A stretch of 64,000 nucleotides of DNA. Source: Posidonia oceanica (Eukaryota; Streptophyta; Magnoliopsida; Alismatales; Posidoniaceae). The notes under the pieces were generated by a model that was not told the DNA's origin, did not search any database, and saw nothing but the letters and a program-made list of their open reading frames with translations. The stretch lies in the NCBI GenBank assembly GCA_037176725.1, contig JAZBRS010000077.1, positions 7,874,001 to 7,938,000 of the forward strand. The letters are read 5' to 3'. This document shows, one piece after another, positions 24,501 to 35,734 of the stretch (position 1 is its first letter; every line of letters begins with the position of its first letter). The position numbers and the translations under genes are program-made.

Positions 24501-27236
24501 TCGCTACAGTGATTTTAGTTTTTTATTGTCGTACGTTTCGCTTGCGTTTTATTTTTCTGTTAACTTATGAATTTTTCCATGAAATTGCATTTCTACCTTG
24601 CTGTTTTATTTATTTACTTTCCAGTCCAGCCACAGTTTAAGTTTCATTTAATTCTGAATAAAAACCATATAAAATTGCATAAAAAATATGTAGTTTCGTT
24701 TATTTGCACGTTAGTCCAGCTATAGTTTAAAAACTTTAGTTTTTTTTTAGTTTTAGCCCTGATAGTTATTTTTATTGCATCTTGGTCCTCTGCAGTTTAC
24801 AGCTTTTTAAGTTTTCTTTAATTTTAGCCCAGTCATTTATTTTATTTGCATGTTGATCCTGTTACAGTTCAAATTACTTTTCTGTTTCTTAGTTTCTAGC
24901 CCAGTAGCTTATTTATTTTGCATCTAGGTCCTTCAGTAGATAAATGTCATTTAAATATCTGTTTTTACTTTATTACATTGCTTTTAAGTCCTGCTTTTTA
25001 TTTTATTTGCAAATCAGTCCTCTGTTCAGTTGTTAAATTCATCTAATTTCGTATTTTACCATATTGCATTGCATTTTTATCCTATTTTATTTTATTATTG
25101 CATTTTAGTCCTCCACATGCATGCACAGCATCATTTAATTGCATTTTAGCCCCTACATGTTTTTAAATTGCATTTCAGTCCTCTACATGTTTAGAAAAAT
25201 CATTTAACTACATACTTTACCATATTAAATTACATTTTAGCCCCTTCATATTTTTAAATTGCATTTCAGTCCTCTACATGTTTAGAAAAATCATTTAATT
25301 GCATCTTTACCATATTAAATTGCATTTCATACCCTGCATTTCTTTGCATTTGCATCCAGACCCTTAGGTTTTCAAAAACATTACATTTAGGTCCCTAGGT
25401 TTTCAAAAACTTTGCATTTAGGTCCCTGGTTTTGCATTTGTTTGCATCCAGGTTCCTAACTTTTCAAAATCATTGCATATAGGTCCCTAACTTTTCAAAA
25501 ATACTGCATATAGGTCCCTAACTTTCCAAAATCATCACACTTAGGTCCTTTTTGCATTTTTTGCATGCATTGTACCCATGCATCTTTGCACTTAGCCTTT
25601 TGCACACTTTTAAGCACTTTTAGCTCCCATGTATGTGGAAGGACTTGTTTTGCACACCCCTAGGACCAATTTTACACTTAGATCCCTTCTCTTCCCCTGG
25701 CCCTTGGGCCTTCTGCCTTGAAGCCTGGATATCTTCCGATCGGACCGTCGGATCTTCGCAACCAAGTTACCTGGATCATCCCGGTGGAGTGGACTTCAAT
25801 GCTGACCAAGTTTGCCTCAGATCAGGCCTTAGATCTCCAAGGTAAGCCTTTCTGAACTCCTGCATAGCTTTGTCGCACATCACTTGCATTGCATGCATTG
25901 TTTTCGCCTTGCATTTTCCTTACATGTAGAATAGAACTTCCTCTTCTTGCCTATCCACTCTACTCCCTCTTTTCGCGTACTCTTAGTGTTTTTAGGTTGA
26001 ATTTCTCCTGGATTCACTACTAATTGCGACCTTCTTCCCCCTTTTCCACGATCCGATTGCACCGCGAGCTTTTGGCAGCGTGCGAGACACATCGTGGGAC
26101 GGTTTAGTGGAAAACAGTCACAGGATAGTGGTGATCCCTCTGCTTGCTCTCTTTCCCCCTTGTAGGTCTTCACACCTGCTTTGCATGGTCCTTGAGCAGT
26201 GTTTGTTTTCACACTTACACTGCTTGCCTCTTCTTACTTCTCTTGCTCTCCCCTTTTGCATGTTTTTACATCTGCGTTGCATGGCTTTTATGATGTTTTG
26301 TTTCGCTTGTTTCATGCACCGTTTTGCGTGCCCGCTTTGTTTCTTATGCCGTTTTTCATGTCGGCTTTGTTTCTTGCACCGTTTTGCATGCCGGCTTTGT
26401 TTCTTGCACCGTTTTGCATGCCTGCTTTGTTTTCTACACCGTTTTGTGTGCCTACTTTGTTTCTTACACCGTTTTGCGTGCCTGCTTTGTTTCTTACACC
26501 GTTTTACGTGCCTGCTCTGTTTCTCGCACCGTTTTGCGTGTTTGACGTTGTTTTCCTTTGCATGTCGCCCGCATCGCCTGGTTTTACCGATGTTTTGTTT
26601 TTTCGCCTGCATTTGCATTTAGGGCAGTGATGCTTACTGGCTGGAGTTCTCACAAACTAGGGTTCGCCCGTTTCGGAACACAGACAACGTTGCTGAGCAC
26701 TTAGATTGCACGTTTAATTCCTTGCACGCATTTCTTCACTTAGAACACACCTATGAGCATCAAATTAGGCATTCATGGCACTTAGGCAATCAAAATCTAC
26801 ATTTCCCTACGTATGCAAGCGTAAGCCTAGAAAGACTGATTCTTGGGCATGTCGAGGGTGCCTAACACCTTCCCTGCACATAACAGGAGTCCTTGCCCTT
26901 TCTCTTGGCCTACAATGACCGTATTGCCCTTATCCTAGGCATGAGTCATATCATTTGCATCTCATTGCATCTCTTTTCCTTTGCATTGCATCTTTTGCAT
27001 GGTTTTGCGTGTTTATTCACGTATTTCCCCGGTTTTCCTTGTCTCCCGACTAAATAGACATGGTGGCGACTCAGATTTGTCTTATCTTCTTCTTTTCTTT
27101 CCTTTTTTCCCTTTTTAAGTGTTTCCGAGTCAAGTCTTCCTTCTCGGACACAGCCGCTAATAGTGAACCTGATTCCGATCGGTGCACGCGAGCCTTGGCA
27201 TCGTGCATGGACGATCTGAACACCGGCATTACTACA
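21558..27236 (+). mobile_element. Solo LTR B of a related Ogre/Tat-like element
   Basis: Starts TGTAGACACCCCATTTTGAC and ends GGCATTACTACA, with an LTR-like order of regions (A/C-rich, CT-rich, GCATT-rich, U5 block at 26808-26945) but no internal sequence. Flanks are CACCT (21553-21557) and CACCC (27237-27241), a near 5-bp target duplication. It interrupts A's 3' LTR. Solo LTRs usually arise by recombination between the two LTRs of an element. Confidence 0.75.
26311..26550 (+). repeat. 30-bp minisatellite in LTR B, about 8 units
   Basis: Unit close to GCACCGTTTTGCATGCCTGC plus TTTGTTTCTT, repeating exactly every 30 bases. Because 30 is a multiple of three it yields a Cys/Phe-rich open frame (26080-26622) and a Lys/Arg-rich one on the other strand; neither is taken as a gene. 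Degenerate units occur at 12990-13190 and 30700-30900 in the LTRs of A. Confidence 0.9.
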
Positions 27237-30200
27237 CACCCATTTCAAACCTCAAACCCTCTCAAACCCTAGAACTCATCTCAAATCCCAAACCCTAAAA
27301 TCAACAATCCCTAAAACTAAAAAACCCTAACCTAAACCCTAAACCCTAATCAAGACCCTAAAAAACCCTAATCATGACCCTAAAAACTTAAAACGCTAAA
27401 CCCTAAATCTAATCCATGCAAATTTAAATCACAATTACAGCCCAATTAATTCCAATCAAAACCCCAAGACCTCTTAAAATGCAAAGCCCATCTTTAAACC
27501 TAATTAAGAATTAAAACCAATTTGAATTTAACAATTAAAGTCAAAACCCACTTAAACAAATCAAAACTCATTTAAATTTAAAACCAACTAAAGTTAAAAC
27601 ACATCCAAACTCATTAAAAAATAAACTAATCCCCAAACCCCATTTTAAAACCCTAAAACCCATTTAAAACACAAAGTCCATTTCAACCTGAACTTAATTA
27701 AGATTAGAATCAATTTAAAATCAACAACCAAATCCATTTAAACTGATTTAAAACTCATTCAAACCTAAACTAATTAATATCAAAGCAAAAAATCCAAACC
27801 AAGCCCAAGGCCCATTAAGCCCTTTTTTCCTTCCTCTTCTTCTTCTTCTTTGTTTCTCTTTTTTTTCACCTTTTTTCTCCACCGGCCCAAGCCCAAGACC
27901 TCCTCTGATTTTCATTCTTCCTCCTCCTCTCCTTCTTTTCTTTTTTTCCTTTTCTTCTCCCTCCTTTCTTCTCCTTTCTCCCACAGCCTGCTGCCATCCT
28001 CCCTCCGTTTTCAAACTTCACCTGACACCCTCCGTCATCCTTGGCTTCCCTCACCTCACAGCCATCCCTTCCACATCCACTCCATCTCCATCACCTCCAG
28101 CCCGTGCCCAAGACCAAGACCAACGGCCATCAGCACACACACACAGAGGACAGACCAGAGGGGAATAGGAGGAGAATCCACAGCCTACATACAGCCTTCA
28201 CACACCCAGAGAGCACCCAAAATCCCCTCTTCCTCCTTGTGCTTCTGGAGCAGCAAAAACACCCAGAGAGCACCCACCGTTCACACAGCAACACCCACAG
28301 ACTCACACACCAACAGACCAAAAAAAAGAAGGTGGATGGAGGAGAGGCACCACAGTAAACACCACAGCAGACCTTAGCCTCCTCCCCCATGTGCAACCCA
28401 GAACCCACAAAAAACGAACCCAGAAGCCAGTAGAGAGAGGAAAAGAAGAGAAGAGAGAGAGGAGAGAAAACCTAACCCCAACACCCACAAAAAACACCTC
28501 CAGCCACCTCCTCTTCCTTGCACACTCTCCACCCTCAGCCCTCGCTCACCACCACCGCGAAGCCTCCAGAAGCCACCTACGCAAGCCGCCTCTGGTGAGA
28601 GCTACAGAAAGAGAGAGGAGAGAGAATTATTCTCCTATGCACCCACTCCGTCTACCTGCACGTGGAAGGGTGGAGGAAGCCTCCGTCGCCTCCTAGACCA
28701 CTCTCCGCACCTCCACAAACCTGCTCCGCTCCAACCGCGCGCTTCCCGGCCACTCCAGCACCACCTCCGCTCCCTCCAACGCCGACCGTTGGCACCTGAG
28801 GTCGTCCGGCCACTCCGGCGTGCGAAACAAGTAAACAACTCTTCCCCCTTCTCCGCCTCGCTCCCCTCTTGCTCCCCATGTGTTTTTTTTTGCGTTTCGA
28901 GCCCTGGTGCGCCGCCAGCCACCTCGTCGGAGCCACCTTCTTCTCCAGCGTCGATCGCCGGTGCAACACACACGCAACAGCTTTCCGGGTCATCCGTCGC
29001 TCCGCCGGACCTCCTCCGCCTCGCCACACCTCCGCCAAACCGCACCGCGCCTCCCCGAGCGCCGCCCATGCCGCGCCACCCCCTGGAGAGCCGGCGCAGA
29101 GCCTCCCCCCGCGAGCAGTGGCCACCACCACTGTAGCTTTTTTTTTTAATCGCATTAGTTTAGTTTTAGGTTTATTTTTTCTTAACTTAGTATTTTTTAC
29201 ATTGCATTGCATTTGTTTCCGTTAGTTTTATTTATTTGCGTTTAAGTCCAGCTGTAGTTTAAGTTTTATATAATTTCTGAATTAAACTATATTGCGTTGC
29301 TTTAAATTCCTATCTTTTCCTCTTATTACATCTTAGTCCTGTTGCAGTTCCAAAATCTTTCAGCATCTTTTTGTTTTAGCCCTACAATTTACTTTATTTA
29401 CATTCATGTCCTGTAGTTGTTAAAAATCATTTAAATGCATGTTTTATCTTACTACATTACTTTAATGTCCTCTGTTTATTTTAGTTTGCATCTAGGTCCT
29501 CTGTTCAATTGAAAAGTCATTTAAATCACAGCTTTACCATATCGCATTGCAAGAAGACCCTCTGATTTATTTTATTTGCACTTTAGTTCATCTTCAGTTG
29601 TTAAAAATCATTTAAATCGCATGTTTATCATATTACATTGCATTTTATACCCTGTCTTTTATTTTATTTACTTTCTGATCCTGTGGTTGATTAGAAATCA
29701 TTTAATTTGCATTTAAATCATACTGCAATGCTAAAAAACACAAAAACATGCTGTAATTGCACTCAAGTCTACATTCTGTGAATTAGTAGTTTAAATTTGC
29801 ATATTTCATTGCATATAAAACCCACAAAAATTCTGTAATTGCACACCAGTCCTCAGAGCATTCATCTTTCATTTAATTTCTGTTTCTTATCTTATTGCAT
29901 TGCATAAAAATCCAGAAAAATGCCATAATTGCATATCAATCCAATCTGCATTCATCATATCATTTAAATCATGTTTTAAACCTTATTGCATTGCTAAAAA
30001 ATCCAAAAAAACTTGTTTTATATGCATTCTAGTCCTCCATGCATTTAAATGCCTTGTTAGTTGCCTTTTAAACCACATTGCATTGTTAAAAAGCCCAATA
30101 GTTTTCTGAAATTGCACAAAAGTACATGTTTTCAACTTTTACAAGTTTGCATGCTTTCTTTGCATTGCATTTAGGCCCTGTAAGTTTTCAAAAACTGCAT

Positions 30201-31602
30201 TTAGGTCCTTATCTTGCATTTTTGCATGCGTTCATCCTAATTAGCATTGCATTTAGCTCATGCATCATCACATTAGCATTCTTGCATACATTTGCACTAT
30301 TTCACACACACTTAGGGGCATTTTGCATGTAAGCCCTGTAGTTTTTCTAAATTACACGTAAGTCCCTACATTGCATTTCTGCATGCATTTGTACTCCCAC
30401 ATCAGTGAACATTGCACTCCTGCATTCATTCAAGCATCCTCAGCATTCTTGCATGCATACACCCTGTTCTGCACACCCCTAGGGACTATTTGCACTTAGA
30501 TCCCTACCTTTTCTGGCCCTTGAGCCTTCTGACTTGAAACTTGAATAACTTTTGATCATACCGTTGGATTTTCACGATCTGACTGTCCAGGTCTTCCTAG
30601 TTGAATGATCTTCCATTCTAACCAAAGTTCTCTTAGATCAGGCCTCAGATTCTTAGGATTCGTCCATCTGAAGCATAACACATCATTCATTTGCATTGCA
30701 TGCATCGTTTTGCGTGCCCGCATCTATTTTTGCTCATTTTTGCACCGTTTTGCGTGCCTGCTATTGCTTTTGCACCGTTTTGCATGCTAGCAGCTTTTTT
30801 CTCCTGTTTTCGCACCGTTTTGTGTGCCCGCATTCCTTTTCTCTTGCTGTTGCACCGTTTTGCGTGCCTACTTTCGTTTCTCGCACCATTTTGCGTGTTT
30901 GCCCATGTTTTCCTTTGCATGTCGCTTGCATGTGTATGGTTTTACAGTTATTTTGTTTTATCGCCTGCATTTGCATTTAGGGCAGTGATGCTTACTGCTT
31001 GGAGTTCTCATGGAGCTAGGTTCGCCCGGTTCGGAACACAGACAGCACTGCTAAGCAGTTAGATATCACGTTTAATTCCTTGCACGCATTCCATCACTTA
31101 GAGCACACATTTATGCATCTAATTCGACATTCATGGCACTTAGGCATTCAAAGCTTGCATTGTCCCTCGTAAGCAAGCATAAGCCAAGAAAGACCGACTT
31201 CTCGGGCGTGTCAGGGGTGCCTAACACCTTCCCCGCACGTAACAGGAGTCCTTACCCTTTCTCTTGCCCGCATTGATTCTTTTGCCCTCGTCCTTGGCAC
31301 AAGACATCCTCTTTGCATAGCATTTGCATTGTATTGCATCTTCTTGTGTGGTTTTGCATGTTTTTCATGCATTTCCCCGATTTTCCTTGTCTCCCGACTT
31401 AATAGACATGGTGGCGACTCCCTTTTGTCTTTCCTTTCTTTTTTCTTCTTCCGTTTGGCTTTTCGCCTTTGTTTTCGGTGTTTTGAGTCGAGTTTCCTCC
31501 TCAGATCACCCGCTAATAGTGAACCTGATTTTCCGATCGTTGCACACGAGCTTTGGCAGCGTCCACGGACGATCGCAAAGCTCATGGGATCACTACAGGG
31601 CA

Positions 31603-34098
31603 GCAATCAAAATGGATTCGGCACTTAAAATCAGAGTTCAGCCAACTATAAATGTTGGGCGCGGCTATCACCTGCGTCCAATGTTGGACGTTGGGATAGC
31701 TGGTGTCCAACACAGACAGAGGACAAACAGCAGAAAACATGCAACTTAAAACCATGTATTCTAGATGCATGGATGCAATACAAATGCAACATGGCTATGG
31801 CTAATATGCAGATCATGTAAGGCAATCAGGGCAACAAACCATACATGACTTAAAAGCAAGGCACAAGCACAGGTCTATATTTAAGCAGAACAGGGTGTTG
31901 GACGCCCTAAGACTTATTGTCCAACGTTGGACGCAAGGGTGGTCAGCGTCCAACACAGGGCAAAGAGCAACATAGCAAAATAGCATGCAAATGATAAATA
32001 AAATGTGAAAGCATGCATTTAAGTTACTGTAAATAGGTTAGGGCTAAACATGCAAGCACAGGGCAAGCAAAAATCCAAGAAACGAGAGCATTTGCAAAGC
32101 ATGCAAGGAATGAAACTCAACCAGAGTGTTGGACGCAAGCTGCACCTACGTCCAATATACGACGCAAGGAATGCCAGCGTCCAACACAAGGGAAGGCACA
32201 AATATACAAAACCCTGCATAAAACCTTGATAAAAAGCCAAGCAAGCTTAAGGACAGTTGCCAAAGGGGCCAGATACAACCTTACAAGCATGGATTAAACA
32301 AACACAAGAGATCTGAGCACCATGCAAGCATTTAAACAAAAGCAACTAAGCAGAAACGTAGGACGCAGAGCACATCTGCGTCCAACATAGGATGCAGATT
32401 GTACCTGCGTCCAACACATAAATGATGCAGAACAAGCTGTAAGGACAAACTGAGCTTAGAGACCACTTAAAGAGGCATGCAAACTATGGAAAGCGGTGTA
32501 AACCAAGGCATGCAACTTATATCAAGCATGTATTTCATATGGAACCAAGTAAGAATCATGTGCAAGGAAATAAGGGAATAAAAACCCACATAAATCAACA
32601 TACAACTTAAAAGGATGCTGGCAAGCTAGAAAGATAGGTGCCATAGAGGCCAAATACTGCTAAGCGTGCATAGGGCAAATATCCAACTCAAAATAAAGCA
32701 GCACTTAAGCATGGCAGTTAATGAGAGCAAACAAAGGAGTAGGACGCTGGATACACCAGCATCCAACGTTGGACGCTGTGTGTTCCAGCGTCCAACACAG
32801 GCCAAAAGCATACTGATATGGAGCTTGAAATAATGATCCAAAATGGGATCCAAGCACGAAAATAAACATTCCATGGCACAGGTAAGCATGTAACGAAGCA
32901 TGTATCAGAGATGCAAGCATTTAGACCACAACGAAGCAGGAGCAAAGCAAGAAAATTAATAGGCTAGCATTTAGGGCTATTGGACGCTACCCAAGGGAGC
33001 GTCCAACGTTGGACGCACCAGGGTGCGCGTCCAACAAGTCGGGAAGCTTCCCGGCCGAGATCAGTGGCCAATCTTGCCAAAAATCCCAAGGTGACTTGCT
33101 AGGAAGCAAGAGTGAGTGATGACGAGCATGGTGGTATGCTCGGCATCAAAAAATGGGTGGGTGGAATGCTCCACCCACCTCCTCCTCCTTGCGTCCGGCG
33201 GCCGAGGCCATTCCGGCCAACCAAGGGGCTATGTGCGTGCGTGCACTATCCTAACATGTTTGCTAACATGTATACTAGCTAGGGGAGTCGAGAGCCTACC
33301 TGAACGAGGCTGAATGGGGCTATTTGCAACTCAACCGGTGGAGCAGAGGAAGACGGCCGGCAAACTCCAGCAAGCTTGCAGAGCTCAAGGGACGGCTGAG
33401 GGAGGTTGTTGAAAGCTCGGGGATGGTCATGGGAGATCGTTGGAGCTCTGGGAGTTGTGAATTATCTTCCCAATGGGTGTGGTCGTCAAAAACGAAGGGG
33501 AAGGCTGCGGTTCATGGGTTCCTCCACCGGGAATGGCAGAGGTGGCAGAGGGCTTTGCAGGTGGTGGCAGGTCGTGGTGAGTGTGGAGGGGCCACGTGGG
33601 ATGGCAGGCGAGGGGTGTGGGCTTGCTAGGAGGTTGCCGAAGTCGTTGGTTGGGCAGAGGATCAAGCGGCGTTGGTAGTGACTGGCAAGGTGAGCGGGAG
33701 ACGCGCTGGGGAGGAGAATGGCTTGGTGGCAGGGAGTTACTCGACCTTGGCAGCTAGTGGGTGGCTGTAGTGAGGTGAGGGAATGGGTAGTAAGTGGTGT
33801 ACAGGTGGCGGACGGGACGGGAGGTGAGCTAGAGGTGGCGAAGATGCCGCTACAACTCTCGGCGCGTTGGACGCCAGCACAAGTTGCCAATGAGCATAGG
33901 AGGCCAAATGCTGAAATGGGCTTGGGCCTTGGCTAAATTTGGTTTAAAAAGTGGGTTAAGGCTTAGGTGGCCTTAAGTTTGGGTTGGATGATGGTTTTGG
34001 GGTTTAGGTGGGTTTGAAAAAAAAGAGCCATCCCAGAGTCCGAGCAAGCTTGCAGGGGAGTCCACCATCTTCCAAGTAGTCAAAATGGAGTGTCAACA
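31603..34098 (-). repeat. 5' LTR of element D, U3 side
   Basis: Minus-strand LTR starting TGTTGACACTCCATTTTGAC at 34098. It runs leftward through a CCTAAACC-type region, a CT-rich stretch (reverse of 33050-33900) and a region with six GGACGC/GCGTCC dyad modules, then meets element A at 31597/31603 and resumes at 7282. Reconstructed length is about 3.3 kb. Several open frames in 33116-33936 are shadows of GC-rich LTR sequence. Confidence 0.7.
31653..33036. repeat. Six regularly spaced GGACGC/GCGTCC dyad modules
   Basis: Modules at 31653-31714, 31895-31958, 32126-32187, 32357-32417, 32739-32799 and 32980-33036. Each is about 60 bases and consists of two back-to-back inverted repeats: GGACGC-spacer-GCGTCC, then AACGT or similar, then TTGGACGC-spacer-GCGTCCAACA. 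Start-to-start spacing is 242, 231, 231, 382 and 241. The third, fourth and first modules are degenerate in places. Confidence 0.85.
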
Positions 34099-35002
34099 AA
34101 TAGCAAGTGGAAATGATATTTAGTGCATGAGAGAGAGGACTTACCTACGTCGGCATGCGTTTGTCTTCCCCAGTGCTGGCAGCTGCTCCTCCGAGTCGCG
34201 TGGCTTGGTCAGCGACGTAGAGGATCTGATGGGGATCAGCGATGCTCAAGAAAGGTGTGGGTGAGCTCACCCTTGCTTTCATTGGCCTTGGGGAGCTCGG
34301 ACAGAGAGTGTGTAATGGCTGGATGGTTGGGTTCCTCTCCGACCAAAGTGGTTGGTCGGAGATGGTGGTAGACAGAGGAGGTGTTGTTGGGTTGTGGAAT
34401 GCGCTGCTATGATGGAGAAGGAGCTGTTGTGGTCTGGAGTGAGGAGTGACGAGAGAGATGATGATGAAAAGGGAGAGAGGTCGGTGGCTGTGCTGTTGGG
34501 GTGTGTGTTGGCATGAAGAGTGAAAACGATGGAGAAGTGTTGTCTAGGACGAGTGAGAGGTTTTTGGAAGCTAGAGAGAGTGGTCCCTCTTGGGTTCTTG
34601 GAGAGTGAAAATGATGGAGAGAAGTTGTCTTGGACGAGTGAGGCTTGGAAGCTAGAGAGGGTGGTGGCTGTTTGGTTCTTGGAGAGTGAAATGTTGGAGA
34701 AGTTAGAGAGGGTGGCTGTTGGGTTCTTGGAGAATGAAATGGAGAGAAGTTTGAGAAGTGGCTGTTGGGTTCTTGTTGGGTGTCTTGGACGAGTGAAATG
34801 TTTGGGCTTGGGTTTGGTTTGGTGAATGGGCTAAGGTTTGTGTTTAGGTGAGGCTTGGGTTTGGTTTGGTGAATGGGCTAAGGTTTGTGTTTAGGTGAGG
34901 CATAGGTTTGGTTTGGTGAATGGGCTAAGTCTGTCACGACCAAGCTGCACGTTCTTATGGAGAAGTCTGCCAACACATGACTGCAAAATCGGGGTGTCTA
35001 CA
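34099..35002 (-). repeat. 3' LTR of element E, partial
   Basis: The LTR begins at 35002 on the minus strand and is interrupted at 34098 by element D. It is a relative of C's LTR (43124), with TGTAGACAC and CCGATTT in common. It contains short repeats such as GGCTAAGGTTTGTGTTTAGG (about 34820-34930). Open frames in it are not coding. Confidence 0.65.
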
Positions 35003-35734
35003 GATGCCCCTCCCTGAGCGAGGTCAAGGGAACCTGGGCTGCTGCTCAAGGTTGATGAGACACCCTACCTGAATTCGGTGGGAGAGTGGTGTCTGCTATT
35101 GGCGTTAATCACTTATCTAGCAGATACACCGAAAGTCATGACTCGTTGTCGTGGTACAAATGCAAATGCTAGTGCTTATGCATGCTAAACTCCACTGGGG
35201 GATATGTGCGGGTTTGCATGATGCTAATGCAAGCATGCGTTGAGCTCTGTGCGGCTCTAAGCAACGATGATGCCGTTCACTGTGCTCTGTGCGGCTCTAA
35301 GCGAAGGTGATGCTGATGTTGCATGAGCACTCTGCGGCTCTAAGCGATGCAGATGTAATGCATGCTGATGCTAATTGTGCTGGGGACACATGCAAAGTGT
35401 GTGATGTGAATGTGACTACCTAGCGTGTAGTGCTGGTGTGATGATGTGACGCAATGAGTTGCAAGTGAGATGCAACGATGAGGGGCGTGATAAGTCGTGC
35501 TATTAGACCCATCATCGGAAAGCAAGACAGCATGACGGATGTCATCTAGGTAATTAGGGCTACCAGCCCGATGATGATGCTAGAATTTTTTACTGGTGTC
35601 AACCGAGAAATTAGGGCTACCAGCCTGATCAGACGCTGTGACAAAGGTCAACCGAGCAGTTTGGGCTGCCAGCCCGATTAGACACTGTGATGGAGGTCAA
35701 CCGAGCAGTTAGGGTTGCCAGCCTGAAAGTAAAC

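Larger units (their letters stand above)
7283..31597 (+). mobile_element. Element A: gag-only Ogre/Tat-like retrotransposon with giant LTRs
   Basis: 24.3 kb element inserted in D's 5' LTR. The 5' LTR is 7283-13882, the primer site 13884-13901, the broken gag 15179-17426, a 50-bp tandem array about 18945-20190, the polypurine tract 20887-20899 and the 3' LTR 20900-31597. The LTRs start TGTTGACA and end CTACA. No protease, reverse transcriptase, RNase H or integrase frame was found in the 7-kb internal region, so it is non-autonomous. The LTRs are 6.6 and 10.7 kb; the difference is mostly a complete versus truncated copy of LTR B and a SINE. Confidence 0.8.
20900..31597 (+). repeat. 3' LTR of element A, carrying solo LTR B
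   Basis: Starts TGTTGACAGCCC after the polypurine tract and ends ATCACTACA at 31597. It matches the 5' LTR over 20900-22852 and 27239-31597. The hand-sampled match is close to identical in most of the first part and several percent diverged in the last part. The interruption is LTR B. The ORF-rich segment 27850-29136 is the CT/CCN-rich part and is not coding. Confidence 0.8.
1..34098 (-). mobile_element. Element D: gag-only Ogre/Tat-like Ty3/gypsy retrotransposon, split by element A
   Basis: Minus-strand element assembled from matching parts. Its 3' LTR start (TGTTGACACCCCATTTTGAC on the minus strand) ends at 21, its primer-binding site is at 6455-6472, and its 5' LTR starts at 34098 with nearly the same bases. 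The 5' LTR is interrupted at 7282/31603 by element A. The internal region (22-6478) carries gag remnants and a repeat-rich 3' part, but no protease, reverse transcriptase or integrase. It lies inside the LTR of element E; its right flank is AATAG, and the left target duplication is outside the window. Assignment to Ogre/Tat rests on the gag type, the primer site and a conserved U5 block recalled from that group. Confidence 0.75.

Noticed and set aside
26080..26622. Cys/Phe-rich 180-codon frame
   Set aside because: Translation of the 30-bp minisatellite in LTR B.
31653..33036. CRISPR-like regularly spaced repeats
   Set aside because: Spacing is about 235 bases with degenerate dyads in a plant LTR; no cas-like genes.
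33116..33936. Series of Trp/Gly/Arg-rich frames
   Set aside because: Reverse strand of the CT/CC-rich LTR part of element D; no shared frame or domain.
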